Positions 7,812-15,497 of a stretch of 64,000 nt of DNA are shown piece after piece. Under the pieces are notes generated by a model that worked only from the letters and a program-made list of their open reading frames with translations, had not been told where the DNA came from and searched no databases. This DNA is from Roseburia hominis (GTDB lineage: Bacteria; Bacillota; Clostridia; Lachnospirales; Lachnospiraceae). Position 1 is the stretch's first letter. Every line of letters starts with the position of its first letter. The stretch spans positions 1 to 64,000 of the forward strand of contig JAETOE010000027.1 in assembly GCA_021771815.1 (NCBI GenBank). The letters run 5' to 3'. The position numbers and the translations under genes were made by a program.

Positions 7812-8836
7812 GCTTTACATTTTTGAATCTGTTACCGACCCCTGCGGAAATCAAACGCGATTATCCGTTTCCCGCCGAGCTTGCCGCGTTAAAGAAAGAA
7901 CGTGACACGGCAATCAGCAATGTCATCACCGGAAAGGACGACCGTTTTCTTGTCATCATCGGTCCGTGCTCCGCAGACAACGAAGATTCTGTCTGTGATT
8001 ATGTCAGTCGTCTCACCTCCATTCAGGAGGAGGTTGCCGACAAAGTGATCCTGATCCCGCGCGTCTATACCAACAAGCCGCGCACCACAGGCGAGGGCTA
8101 CAAGGGAATCGCCTCCCAGCCTGACCCGGAGAAAGCGCCGGATATGGTGGAGGGCCTGATTGCCATGCGCAAAATGCACATCCGCGCCGTTGCGGAAAGC
8201 GGTCTGACCTGTGCGGACGAGATGCTCTACCCCGAGAACTGGGGCTATGTGGAAGATCTGCTCTCCTACGTCGCCATCGGCGCGCGCTCTGTCGAAGATC
8301 AGCAGCACCGACTTACCGTCAGCGGTTTTGACGTCGCTTCCGGCATGAAAAACCCGACCAGCGGCGATTTTTCTGTCATGCTCAATTCGGTCTATGCCGC
8401 ACAGCATCCGCATCATTTTGTTTACCGCGGATATGAGGTAGAGACTTCCGGCAATCCGCTTACGCACGTAGTGCTTCGTGGCGCTGTCAACAAGCATGGC
8501 AACAGCACGCAGAACTATCATTACGAAGATCTCATCCGTCTCTGCGATATGTACGAGAAAATGGATTTATGCAACCCTGCCGCAGTTGTGGACGTCAACC
8601 ATTCCAACTCCGGCAAAAAGTTCAGAGAACAGATTCGGATCGTAAAAGAAGTGATGCACAACCGTCAGGTATCTGTGGATATCCGGCGCATGGTAAAGGG
8701 CGTTATGATCGAAAGCTACATCGAGGAAGGCTGCCAGAAGATCGGCGATCACGTCTACGGAAAGTCCATCACCGACCCATGCCTTGGCTGGGAAGATTCC
8801 AAACGCCTGATTTACGATATTGCGGATATGTGCTAA
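7808..8836 (+). CDS. aroF: 3-deoxy-7-phosphoheptulonate (DAHP) synthase, class I
   Basis: This enzyme condenses phosphoenolpyruvate and erythrose 4-phosphate to DAHP, the first step of aromatic amino acid synthesis. The sequence is a full-length AroF/G/H-type barrel of about 342 residues with the hallmark segments IIGPCSADNE, PRVYTNKPRTTGEGYKG, GARSVEDQQHR, GMKNPTSGD and VDVNHSNSGK. It has no fused chorismate mutase. The start at 7808 (MSFTFLN) is preferred over 7796 because AGGA precedes it and because it overlaps a short upstream frame; the choice is not certain. Which aromatic end product inhibits it cannot be told from sequence. Confidence 0.93.
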   Translation: MSFTFLNLLPTPAEIKRDYPFPAELAALKKERDTAISNVITGKDDRFLVIIGPCSADNEDSVCDYVSRLTSIQEEVADKVILIPRVYTNKPRTTGEGYKGIASQPDPEKAPDMVEGLIAMRKMHIRAVAESGLTCADEMLYPENWGYVEDLLSYVAIGARSVEDQQHRLTVSGFDVASGMKNPTSGDFSVMLNSVYAAQHPHHFVYRGYEVETSGNPLTHVVLRGAVNKHGNSTQNYHYEDLIRLCDMYEKMDLCNPAAVVDVNHSNSGKKFREQIRIVKEVMHNRQVSVDIRRMVKGVMIESYIEEGCQKIGDHVYGKSITDPCLGWEDSKRLIYDIADMC

Positions 8837-8863
8837 GAAACAGGATGCAATTTCCTATTGCAG

Positions 8864-8899
8864 AAAACCCGGCAGACGCTATTCGCCTGCCGGGTTTTT
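8864..8899. terminator. Bidirectional terminator between aroF and xerD
   Basis: A 12-bp perfect stem (AAAACCCGGCAG with its complement) around an 11-base loop ends in a T-run on the plus strand and, reversed, on the minus strand. It serves the convergent genes on either side. Confidence 0.9.
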
Positions 8900-8929
8900 C
8901 TATGCACACTTTTATTCTACTATTCTCAA

Positions 8930-9814
8930 TTATCCCCTCGGATGCGCGTTGACATAGACCTCCCGCATTCTTCTATGTCCGATCTGCGCATACACCTGTG
9001 TCGTAGAAATATCGGAATGCCCAAGCATTTCCTGCACAGACTTCAAATCCGCTCCGTTCCCGACCATATGCGCGGCAAACGAATGCCTTAACATATGCGG
9101 TGTAATCTCCGCTTCAATGCCTGCCTTCTTCCCATATGACTTAATAAGCTTCCAGAAGCCCTGCCTGCTCATCTGCTGTCCTGCGCAATTCGTAAAGAGC
9201 CATTCTTCCTGCTCGTCCCCGACGAGCTTCGGTCTGCCAAGTTCCAGATAACGACTGAGCGCCTTTTTCGCAATGCTGCCGAAGGGAATGATCCGTTCCT
9301 TATGCGAATCAGAACAGGTCAGATATTCCATCGCAAGATTCACGTCCGACACCTTGAGCGAAATCAACTCCGACACGCGAATCCCCGTCGCATAGAGAAG
9401 CTCCAGCATCGCCGTATCGCGCAGTTCCTTCGGCGATGTTCCGCCAGGCTGCTCCAAAAGCCGTGTCACTTCCTCCTGCGTCAAGACCGCTGGCATCTTC
9501 TTCTCGATCCTCGGCGCTCTCAGACGCTCGGAAGGATCCTCCGACACCTTATGCTCCTTCTCCATATAATGATAAAACGCCTTCATAGACGCAATACTTC
9601 TTGAAATCGTAGCGGGCTTTCTGCCCTCTTTCTCCAGAAACAGAACATAGGAATTCAGGCTGGTAGCCGTAACCTCGCTCACATCATGGATGCCCTGCGC
9701 CGTAAGATACTGATTCATCTTCTTTAGATCACGCGCATAAGAAATCTCGGTGTTCTCAGACGTCTTCTTTACCTGATGAAGATATTGGATGAAATTCTGT
9801 ATGTCCTGTGTCAT
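8930..9814 (-). CDS. xerD: Tyrosine recombinase XerD
   Basis: This 294-residue site-specific recombinase would resolve chromosome dimers at dif. It has the N-terminal SAM-like DNA-binding domain (about 1-90) and the catalytic domain with Arg in ATGIRVSELISLK, Lys in the beta hairpin, HMLRHSFAAH, LGHSDISTTQVY and the nucleophilic Tyr in QVYAQI. The start at 9814 follows GGGGAAGGTACGAAT. It stands with spoIIM and a Nudix gene, as in Bacillus subtilis, where xerD (ripX) lies near spoIIM and nudF. No mobile element surrounds it, so a housekeeping role is likely. Confidence 0.92.
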   Translation of the reverse strand: MTQDIQNFIQYLHQVKKTSENTEISYARDLKKMNQYLTAQGIHDVSEVTATSLNSYVLFLEKEGRKPATISRSIASMKAFYHYMEKEHKVSEDPSERLRAPRIEKKMPAVLTQEEVTRLLEQPGGTSPKELRDTAMLELLYATGIRVSELISLKVSDVNLAMEYLTCSDSHKERIIPFGSIAKKALSRYLELGRPKLVGDEQEEWLFTNCAGQQMSRQGFWKLIKSYGKKAGIEAEITPHMLRHSFAAHMVGNGADLKSVQEMLGHSDISTTQVYAQIGHRRMREVYVNAHPRG

Positions 9815-10005
9815 ATTCGTACCTTCCCCGACGATCATTTGTTAAAAAATGTACCTCCAAACGAGATACATCATTTATTATAATAATAAGTAAAAAGAAA
9901 AGCAATCGCTATTTTGCCTGAAAATCCGGCATTTCCGGAAGTCATACAACATATCGGAACCACATTTTCCGCCGTACCATATCTTGTTATATTTTTTAAT
10001 ATTTT

Positions 10006-10557
10006 TCAAAATATTTTCTGCAGCCATACGAGCAGCATCGGATTGATCCAGCTCTCCGCGAGAATCCCGGCAAAAACACAGACAATAAGAATCCCCCCCA
10101 CCGTGACAGTCTCCCGAAACCCGTGCGCTCCCATGGTATACTGCCCGTTTGCCCCCTCTTCCCTGCGCCAGTTCGCGTACCCAAAAAGCGCCGCAAGATA
10201 AAAGATCCATTGCGGGAACAGCCCGCAAAGCACCACAAGCATACCTCTCGCCCCGAGGTTCACGATTGCCACCACACATATGAACCCAAACGTTGCCGCC
10301 GCAAGTCCCTTTACCAGAAGTTCAAACACCCTGCCGTCTATGGCTCTCCCGAGGACATAGAGAAAGAGAGCCGCCTGCACTCTTACAACTGCAACATGAC
10401 AGAATAAACGACTCCCATCAACCGTCTGATACGAATACTGCTGCAGAAAATATTCATTCAGAATGCCATATGTCGTAAGCAGCTCGCTCCCAAGAAAATT
10501 CGTCAGGGCAATTCCCCCGAGGAATGCGAGCAAAATAATCCACCATTCACGCTTCAT
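10006..10557 (-). CDS. spoIIM: Stage II sporulation protein M
   Basis: This 183-residue integral membrane protein has about five hydrophobic segments. Its C-terminal AGILAESWINPMLLVWL segment resembles the end of SpoIIM. In Bacillus SpoIIM joins SpoIID and SpoIIP in a complex that drives forespore engulfment by peptidoglycan remodelling. Its place between xerD and a Nudix gene matches that genus. It is somewhat diverged, so the family call rests on topology, the C-terminus and synteny. A weak TCCGG/CCGGA hairpin with TTTT lies downstream at 9925-9939. Confidence 0.75.
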   Translation of the reverse strand: MKREWWIILLAFLGGIALTNFLGSELLTTYGILNEYFLQQYSYQTVDGSRLFCHVAVVRVQAALFLYVLGRAIDGRVFELLVKGLAAATFGFICVVAIVNLGARGMLVVLCGLFPQWIFYLAALFGYANWRREEGANGQYTMGAHGFRETVTVGGILIVCVFAGILAESWINPMLLVWLQKIF

Positions 10558-10607
10558 GACACGCCCCGCAGCTATTCTCTCTCTATATCTATGCCTTTTA
10601 CGGCATT

Positions 10608-11171
10608 TTATTCCCGCGCGGTATTTGACTTCTGATTCACTAAATTTTTATATGCGAGCAGCGCGGAGACAGTCTTCGCATCCTGAAGCTTCCCCGCATA
10701 AATCATCTCGCACAGTTCGTCAATCTCATACGCTTCCACATCGAGGAATTCCCCTTCATCCAGATGCTGCTTTCCCGGCTTCAAATTCTCTGCCAGATAC
10801 ACATCAACGAATTCGTCGCAAAACGCGACCGTCGTCTTTAAGGAAATCAAAAGCGAAAGATCGTCACTCTTATACCCTGTCTCTTCCTCAAGTTCCCTCG
10901 CCGCGCACACTTTTGTGTCCTCCGTCACGCTGTCACGCGACCCTGCCGGAATCTCGAGCGTCATGCGTTCGATCGCATTGCGGTACTGCCGCACCATCAG
11001 GATCTTGCCGTCCTCCCGCACGGGAACGACAGCCGCCGCACCCTTTCTGTGCGAGATAAAATCCCACTCCTCCTGCTTTCCATCCGGAAGCTCCATCGTA
11101 TCTGTATAAATATCAAGAATCGCACCTCTTCTTATCAGTTCTCTCTTGATTCGCCTGACCTGTCCATCCAT
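10608..11171 (-). CDS. Nudix hydrolase, ADP-ribose pyrophosphatase type
   Basis: This 187-residue Nudix protein probably cleaves ADP-ribose to AMP and ribose 5-phosphate. The Nudix box centres on CAARELEEETGY, with the metal-binding Glu residues present; the Gly before it is spaced by six rather than five residues from the first conserved Glu. The SHRKGAAAVVPV strand and a C-terminal acidic loop are typical of NudF. I start at 11171 after AGGAAGAGAGATAAG. It precedes spoIIM, the same neighbourhood as nudF in Bacillus. Confidence 0.85.
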   Translation of the reverse strand: MDGQVRRIKRELIRRGAILDIYTDTMELPDGKQEEWDFISHRKGAAAVVPVREDGKILMVRQYRNAIERMTLEIPAGSRDSVTEDTKVCAARELEEETGYKSDDLSLLISLKTTVAFCDEFVDVYLAENLKPGKQHLDEGEFLDVEAYEIDELCEMIYAGKLQDAKTVSALLAYKNLVNQKSNTARE

Positions 11172-11205
11172 CTTATCTCTCTTCCTTTCCTGTCGAGTCA
11201 TACCT

Positions 11206-11568
11206 TTACATGAGTATCATGCCATCCTCGTCCGCCTCCTTGGGAATCACCACCAAAAGATCAATAATCGTCATAGCAGCCGAAAATCCAGTCCAAAAAA
11301 GAGCGAGATACAGAATCGCCAACGCATACTGCTTTGCATAGAACCGATGACCGCCCAGCCAGCCGGTGAATACCGCAAGAAGGATATACTTCTTTTTCCG
11401 CAATCTCACCGCTTCCTTCGCCTCTCTCCGCTCAAAGAATCTGGAGATCGCTCTTGAAACTCTTCCCTCTTTTTCTTCCACGCCGTTTTCCTTTTTCAGG
11501 TCGTGTAGTTCCTGCTCTAATGCAATCATCTTGCTTACATCTACTTCATCATTTTTGTTGGACTTCAT
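11206..11568 (-). CDS. TM2 domain membrane protein
   Basis: This 120-residue protein has a charged N-terminal half (about 1-60, partly coiled-coil-like) and then a TM2 domain: two membrane helices joined by a short turn, with GWLGGHRFYAKQYALAILY and a DLLVV end. TM2 proteins are small membrane proteins of unknown biochemical role. The start at 11568 follows GTAAGGAGAGAAGAA. It is 34 bases upstream of the Nudix gene and probably co-transcribed. Confidence 0.8.
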   Translation of the reverse strand: MKSNKNDEVDVSKMIALEQELHDLKKENGVEEKEGRVSRAISRFFERREAKEAVRLRKKKYILLAVFTGWLGGHRFYAKQYALAILYLALFWTGFSAAMTIIDLLVVIPKEADEDGMILM

Positions 11569-11675
11569 TTCTTCTCTCCTTACTGCCTCGTTCTTTCTAT
11601 TTATTGTACAATTCCCGGGCAGAAATTGCAATTATTTATCTTTTACCTGATACAAAAATAAAATCCCCTATTGAG

Positions 11676-11709
11676 TAAAAAATGGGCGTCAGATCAATTC
11701 TGACGCCCA
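11676..11709 (-). terminator. Terminator of the GPH symporter gene
   Basis: On the minus strand an 11-bp stem, TGGGCGTCAGA with its complement around ATTGA, is followed by TTTTTT. It lies about 25 bases beyond the symporter stop codon. Confidence 0.9.
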
Positions 11710-11732
11710 GGTTATCATACTGCCGTGCGCAA

Positions 11733-13214
11733 TTACTCCTGCATAGCCTTTGCTTTGATTGCTGCAATCTCTCCCTGAATCTCTGCCATCTTCTCTTTCG
11801 TCAACGGATAGAACTTCAGAGCAACCAGATTACAGAGCAGACCGATAATAATCATACCATATGCTAAGAATATGGTTACATACTTAAGCGGATCGGAGTA
11901 CGGTGTCTGAACATCCGGCAATGCCTCCTTAAATCCGATTGCTGCGTACATAACACCGGTAATCATAGGTGCAAATGAGGAAATCAGCTTGTCTACCAAT
12001 GAGAACAGAGTTCCCATCAGACCGGGCACATACTTACCGCTGCGATATACCTCATAATCCGCACAGTCAGCGGTCATCGGGATAACAATGTTGCCGGATA
12101 CACCCTGGAATCCTGTAAATGCAATGGTCAGTAAAACATATGCGATGGTAAAAAAGCTCCACCGTAATCCGCCGTTTCCATTGAGCATTGTGGTAGGATC
12201 TCCCACGAGCCATAAAATACCTAATAAAGCATTCACAATAATACCACCGATGGAACCGATCAACATAGCCTTTCTCTGTCCGAGTCTGGTAGCAAGTCCG
12301 CCTACCAGGAAGATCAGAAGAATCAGACCAGGAATGGAAGTAATACCTGTCAATGTACCTGATAACTCGTAATTTCCAACCAAAACTGCAAACAGTACAA
12401 GCGTTACGGTAGAAGTCTTCGTACTTGAAGCTAATTTATCGGTAGAAGCGGAAACGATCAGCATCTGGATTGCGCGGTTGTTCTTTAAAGTCTCCCAGTA
12501 ATCCTTCAGTCCAACACGAACCGCTTTACCTGTTCCAAAGAACTCGCTTCTGTCCTTCGGTGCAATGGAGATTACCGCGATTGCAGTAAAGATTGCACTG
12601 CAGATTCCTACCATCAGCCATAACTCGTGGAATACACCGGTGTGCGCCATAGTTCCGTACTTCGTACCAAGCTTTGCGCCGATCATCGCCATGCCGGTGA
12701 AAAGAATAACATTGTAAATACCGTCAAAAATCGAGAATAACGGTCTCTGCTTCGGGTCATTGGTCAGACAGGTCTGTGCCGACTTGGTAACAACGCACTG
12801 GAACGTATATCCAATGTAATAAATCGCAGAAACTACAATAAAGAATGCAAAACGGACTCCCTTGCTTTCCGGCAATAAGTGCGTCACATGGAATAAAATA
12901 AACGATGTAACAAACAGTATCGCATTACCGATCACCATGAACGGACGGTTCTTACCGAACTTTCCGTTCGTCTTATCTACCACAAATCCGATGAACGGAT
13001 CCGTCACGCCATCCCAGATACGCATCATCATAGAAAAGCTGGACGCCGTCACCACTGCAACCCCGACAAATCCGGTCAGATAGTAGGCAACGTAGTTCAT
13101 CATAAAAAGATAAAGGTTCGTTGCTGTGTTGTTCAACGCAAAACCACCGATACGCCACAGTGGAACGCGATGAATGCCATTTTCACCATAGTACTTCGAG
13201 GAATTTGTACTCAT
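11733..13214 (-). CDS. Glycoside-pentoside-hexuronide (GPH) cation symporter, probable glucuronide importer
   Basis: This 493-residue, 12-helix major facilitator protein belongs to the GPH:cation symporter family (MelB/UidB/XynP). The N-terminal NYVAYYLTGFVGVA and the loop RIWDGVTDPFIGFVVDKTNGKFGKNRPF are the family signature, including the Asp residues used for cation coupling. It lies next to beta-glucuronidase and mannonate-pathway genes, so a glucuronide or an uronic-acid oligosaccharide is the likely substrate. It has its own promoter with a GntR operator in the spacer, identical in design to that of uxuA. The start follows AGAAGGAGATTTAGT. Confidence 0.88.
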   Translation of the reverse strand: MSTNSSKYYGENGIHRVPLWRIGGFALNNTATNLYLFMMNYVAYYLTGFVGVAVVTASSFSMMMRIWDGVTDPFIGFVVDKTNGKFGKNRPFMVIGNAILFVTSFILFHVTHLLPESKGVRFAFFIVVSAIYYIGYTFQCVVTKSAQTCLTNDPKQRPLFSIFDGIYNVILFTGMAMIGAKLGTKYGTMAHTGVFHELWLMVGICSAIFTAIAVISIAPKDRSEFFGTGKAVRVGLKDYWETLKNNRAIQMLIVSASTDKLASSTKTSTVTLVLFAVLVGNYELSGTLTGITSIPGLILLIFLVGGLATRLGQRKAMLIGSIGGIIVNALLGILWLVGDPTTMLNGNGGLRWSFFTIAYVLLTIAFTGFQGVSGNIVIPMTADCADYEVYRSGKYVPGLMGTLFSLVDKLISSFAPMITGVMYAAIGFKEALPDVQTPYSDPLKYVTIFLAYGMIIIGLLCNLVALKFYPLTKEKMAEIQGEIAAIKAKAMQE

Positions 13215-13335
13215 ACTAAATCTCCTTCTCTTAAAAAGTATTTTTGTTCTGCCTGCCTTCCGAAAAACCTTGCACCCAACTTGAATACAGGCAGTTTCAC
13301 ATCTTGACGTTTTTCTTTCGTCTTAATGTAATTTT

Positions 13336-13364
13336 ACTATATCATTCTTGTATACAAGTGTCAA
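13336..13364 (-). promoter_or_regulatory. Symporter promoter with GntR operator in the spacer
   Basis: The minus strand reads TTGACA (13359-13364), 17 bases, TATAGT (13336-13341). The first 12 spacer bases are the perfect palindrome CTTGTATACAAG (13347-13358). A bound repressor would sit directly between the -35 and -10 boxes. The untranslated leader of about 110 bases contains a CTGCCTG/CAGGCAG inverted repeat near 13245-13295. No gene lies in 13215-13547. Confidence 0.85.
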
Positions 13365-13464
13365 CATTTATTCTGTTTTTCGTGTTTATACCAGTATTTA
13401 GTGCATTCTTTTGTGCATTATGCACATGTTTTGTTTCCTGGTTTCCAAAAGTAATATATGTCAT

Positions 13465-13476
13465 CTTGCATACAAG
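13465..13476. promoter_or_regulatory. Second GntR-type operator upstream of the symporter promoter
   Basis: CTTGCATACAAG differs by one base from the palindrome CTTGTATACAAG found in the two promoters. It lies about 118 bases upstream of the operator inside the symporter promoter, a distance that could allow looping or a second binding site. Confidence 0.6.
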
Positions 13477-13547
13477 TTCGCTGTATCACCATATTTTTCC
13501 AACCGCGGAATATTTTCTTACATGACTTCCTTCCAAAAATCCCGGGC

Positions 13548-15335
13548 TTAACGGTGTGTATCCCACAATCCGCAATAAGCATCCACCGGATCCTCACCCT
13601 TAAATGCAGCCTTGCCCGTCATCAGCTTCTCAATCAGTGCATCAAAGGTCTGATCGTCACTATCATATGTGTTGATGTAGGTTCTTGCCTGCGGAATATC
13701 TGCCAAAACGAACGGCTGTCCGGTTCCCACAACGATTACCGGAAGTTCAAATACATACCATGGAATCTCTCCGCCGCCCTTGCTCATTCCAAATCCAGGT
13801 CTCGCCACCGGCTGGAAACCGCCAGGGATATCCACAAGCGTGATAATGAGATCCTGTCCTGCCACAAATTCTTCGATCGGCGTCTTTCCCGCAAAGTACA
13901 TATTAATATCTACCTTGCCGCCTGCGGCAGCCTCCTTTGCCATCTTATCCAGCGGACTCTCGTAGATAAAGGCATCAAACCCTTTTTCAATCAGCTTATC
14001 ACGCAGACGCTCTGCAGGGCTCTTCTTTCCGCCGCCCATGAATTTTGCCATCATGGTTCCCATCACACCTGCAGAAAGACCACCGACAGACACGATCATA
14101 ATCCTCTTGTAGCGGTCCGGAAGCATCGGAAGCACATCTTCGTCTTTGTATTTTACAAGAGTGATTCCCTTGTCGGAAATCTCCTTTGCCATAGCCTTGT
14201 GCTCTTCACATCCAACGGTCTGTTCCATCACCTCCACCGGCGGAACAATCTTGGTCTTTGCTTTTTTGTGAAGTCCCATATGCGCCTTCAGCGCAAGGAT
14301 ACGGTGCAGAGCGTCATTTAAACGCTCCTCTGTGATGACGCCGTTTTCATATCCAGCCATCATGCTTGCAAAATCCTCGTCCATCTCATTGAAGAACAAG
14401 AACATATCCACACCCGCCGCAATCGTTCTCGGGAGCATCTCGCTTCTCTTCATACAGCAGGTCAGACCTACCATGTGGGAGGCATCGGTAAGTACCATAC
14501 CATTAAATCCCAGCTTCTTACGAAGAAGTCCTTCGATCAACTCCGGTGACAGGGTCGCCGGCATAATATCCTCATCCTTGATATCCGGGTTGAAATATCT
14601 GGTGTAAGCCGGCTGCATAATATGTCCCGCCATGATTGCTTCCAGACCATTGTCGATCAGGTTCTGATATACCTTGCCAAAGCTTGCATCCCATTCCTCA
14701 CAGCTCATGTCGTTGATACTGTTTGCCACATGCTGATCGCGGAAGTCAAGCCCGTCACCCGGGAAGTGCTTTGCCGCGCAGCAGAATCCCTCGTTCGTGT
14801 GAGCGCCGTCCATGTAAGCCTTTGTCATCTCGCATACCCGTTCTACATCGTTGCCGTAGGTACGAAGTCCGATGACCGGATTCTCCCAGTTGTAAAGAAT
14901 ATCGCTGACCGGAGCGAAGGATAAGTTACAGCCGATGCTTGCAGCCTCTTTATTTGCCATACGTCCCAGTTCGTACGCGTACTTTGCATCTCTTGTAGCA
15001 CCGATCTTGGTCTGCTGGCCGATCATAGTTCCGTCGGTGCAAGCGCCGTTTCCGCCATTCTCGGTGTTGCATGCGATGATAAGCGGAATCTTGCTGTTTT
15101 CCTGTAAAATACGATTCTGCTCATGCACTGCAGCCCCCGGCGCCGGATTGTAGCGGATACCGCCGATGTGATATTGATCTACCGTCATCTTTAAATATTC
15201 TTCTTCTCTGGATGCACCCATGTTGAAGAATAACTGACCGATTTTTTCTTCCTTTGTCATACCTGCGATGGTGTCTTCCACCCATTTGCAGTCCTCATCG
15301 GACAAGTAAAACGGTTTTGCTTTCATATCTACCAT
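13548..15335 (-). CDS. Glycoside hydrolase family 3, NagZ-like beta-N-acetylhexosaminidase type
   Basis: This 595-residue cytoplasmic enzyme has no signal peptide. The N-terminal barrel (about 10-350) carries KHFPGDGLDFRDQH, the Asp/His acid-base dyad pattern of NagZ-type beta-N-acetylglucosaminidases, and the nucleophile Asp in VLTDASHMVG. A C-terminal alpha/beta sandwich domain (about 390-590) follows. Its place after beta-glucuronidase suggests that the two enzymes together dismantle a disaccharide containing uronic acid and amino sugar, as in hyaluronan or chondroitin fragments; that is inference. A plain beta-glucosidase is less likely because of the dyad. The start at 15335 follows AGCAAGGAGGGG; a second ATG lies three codons later. 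Confidence 0.85.
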   Translation of the reverse strand: MVDMKAKPFYLSDEDCKWVEDTIAGMTKEEKIGQLFFNMGASREEEYLKMTVDQYHIGGIRYNPAPGAAVHEQNRILQENSKIPLIIACNTENGGNGACTDGTMIGQQTKIGATRDAKYAYELGRMANKEAASIGCNLSFAPVSDILYNWENPVIGLRTYGNDVERVCEMTKAYMDGAHTNEGFCCAAKHFPGDGLDFRDQHVANSINDMSCEEWDASFGKVYQNLIDNGLEAIMAGHIMQPAYTRYFNPDIKDEDIMPATLSPELIEGLLRKKLGFNGMVLTDASHMVGLTCCMKRSEMLPRTIAAGVDMFLFFNEMDEDFASMMAGYENGVITEERLNDALHRILALKAHMGLHKKAKTKIVPPVEVMEQTVGCEEHKAMAKEISDKGITLVKYKDEDVLPMLPDRYKRIMIVSVGGLSAGVMGTMMAKFMGGGKKSPAERLRDKLIEKGFDAFIYESPLDKMAKEAAAGGKVDINMYFAGKTPIEEFVAGQDLIITLVDIPGGFQPVARPGFGMSKGGGEIPWYVFELPVIVVGTGQPFVLADIPQARTYINTYDSDDQTFDALIEKLMTGKAAFKGEDPVDAYCGLWDTHR

Positions 15336-15338
15336 TGT

Positions 15339-15497
15339 ATAACCCCTCCTTGCTTCCTGTAATTAAAATCGGGGATGGCAACGCCATCCCCGTTGCGGCC
15401 TTCCTACTTCTTATAATTAAAGTCCGGGATACAACGCCATCCCCGTTGCAACCTTCCTACTTCTTATAGTTAAAGTCCGGAATGGCGTGCCATCTTT
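15339..15497 (-). repeat. Three imperfect 53-bp tandem copies of the uidA 3' end
   Basis: Units at 15339-15391, 15392-15444 and 15445-15497 repeat the end of the beta-glucuronidase gene. The copy farthest right is the real C-terminal coding end (residues DFNYKK and stop). The middle copy repeats those codons and stop outside the gene. The left copy is more diverged, carries a perfect 9-bp hairpin (15371-15391) and merges into the GH3 ribosome binding site. Confidence 0.9.
15371..15391 (-). terminator. Intercistronic hairpin between uidA and the GH3 gene
   Basis: GGGGATGGC, three bases, GCCATCCCC form a perfect 9-bp stem, followed on the minus strand by GATTTTAATT. The T-run is weak, so this may cause partial termination or stabilise the upstream message rather than end it. 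Confidence 0.4.

Noticed and set aside
8930..9814. Integrase of a mobile element
   Set aside because: The tyrosine recombinase has XerD features, sits beside spoIIM and a Nudix gene as in Bacillus, and has no flanking attachment repeats or phage genes.
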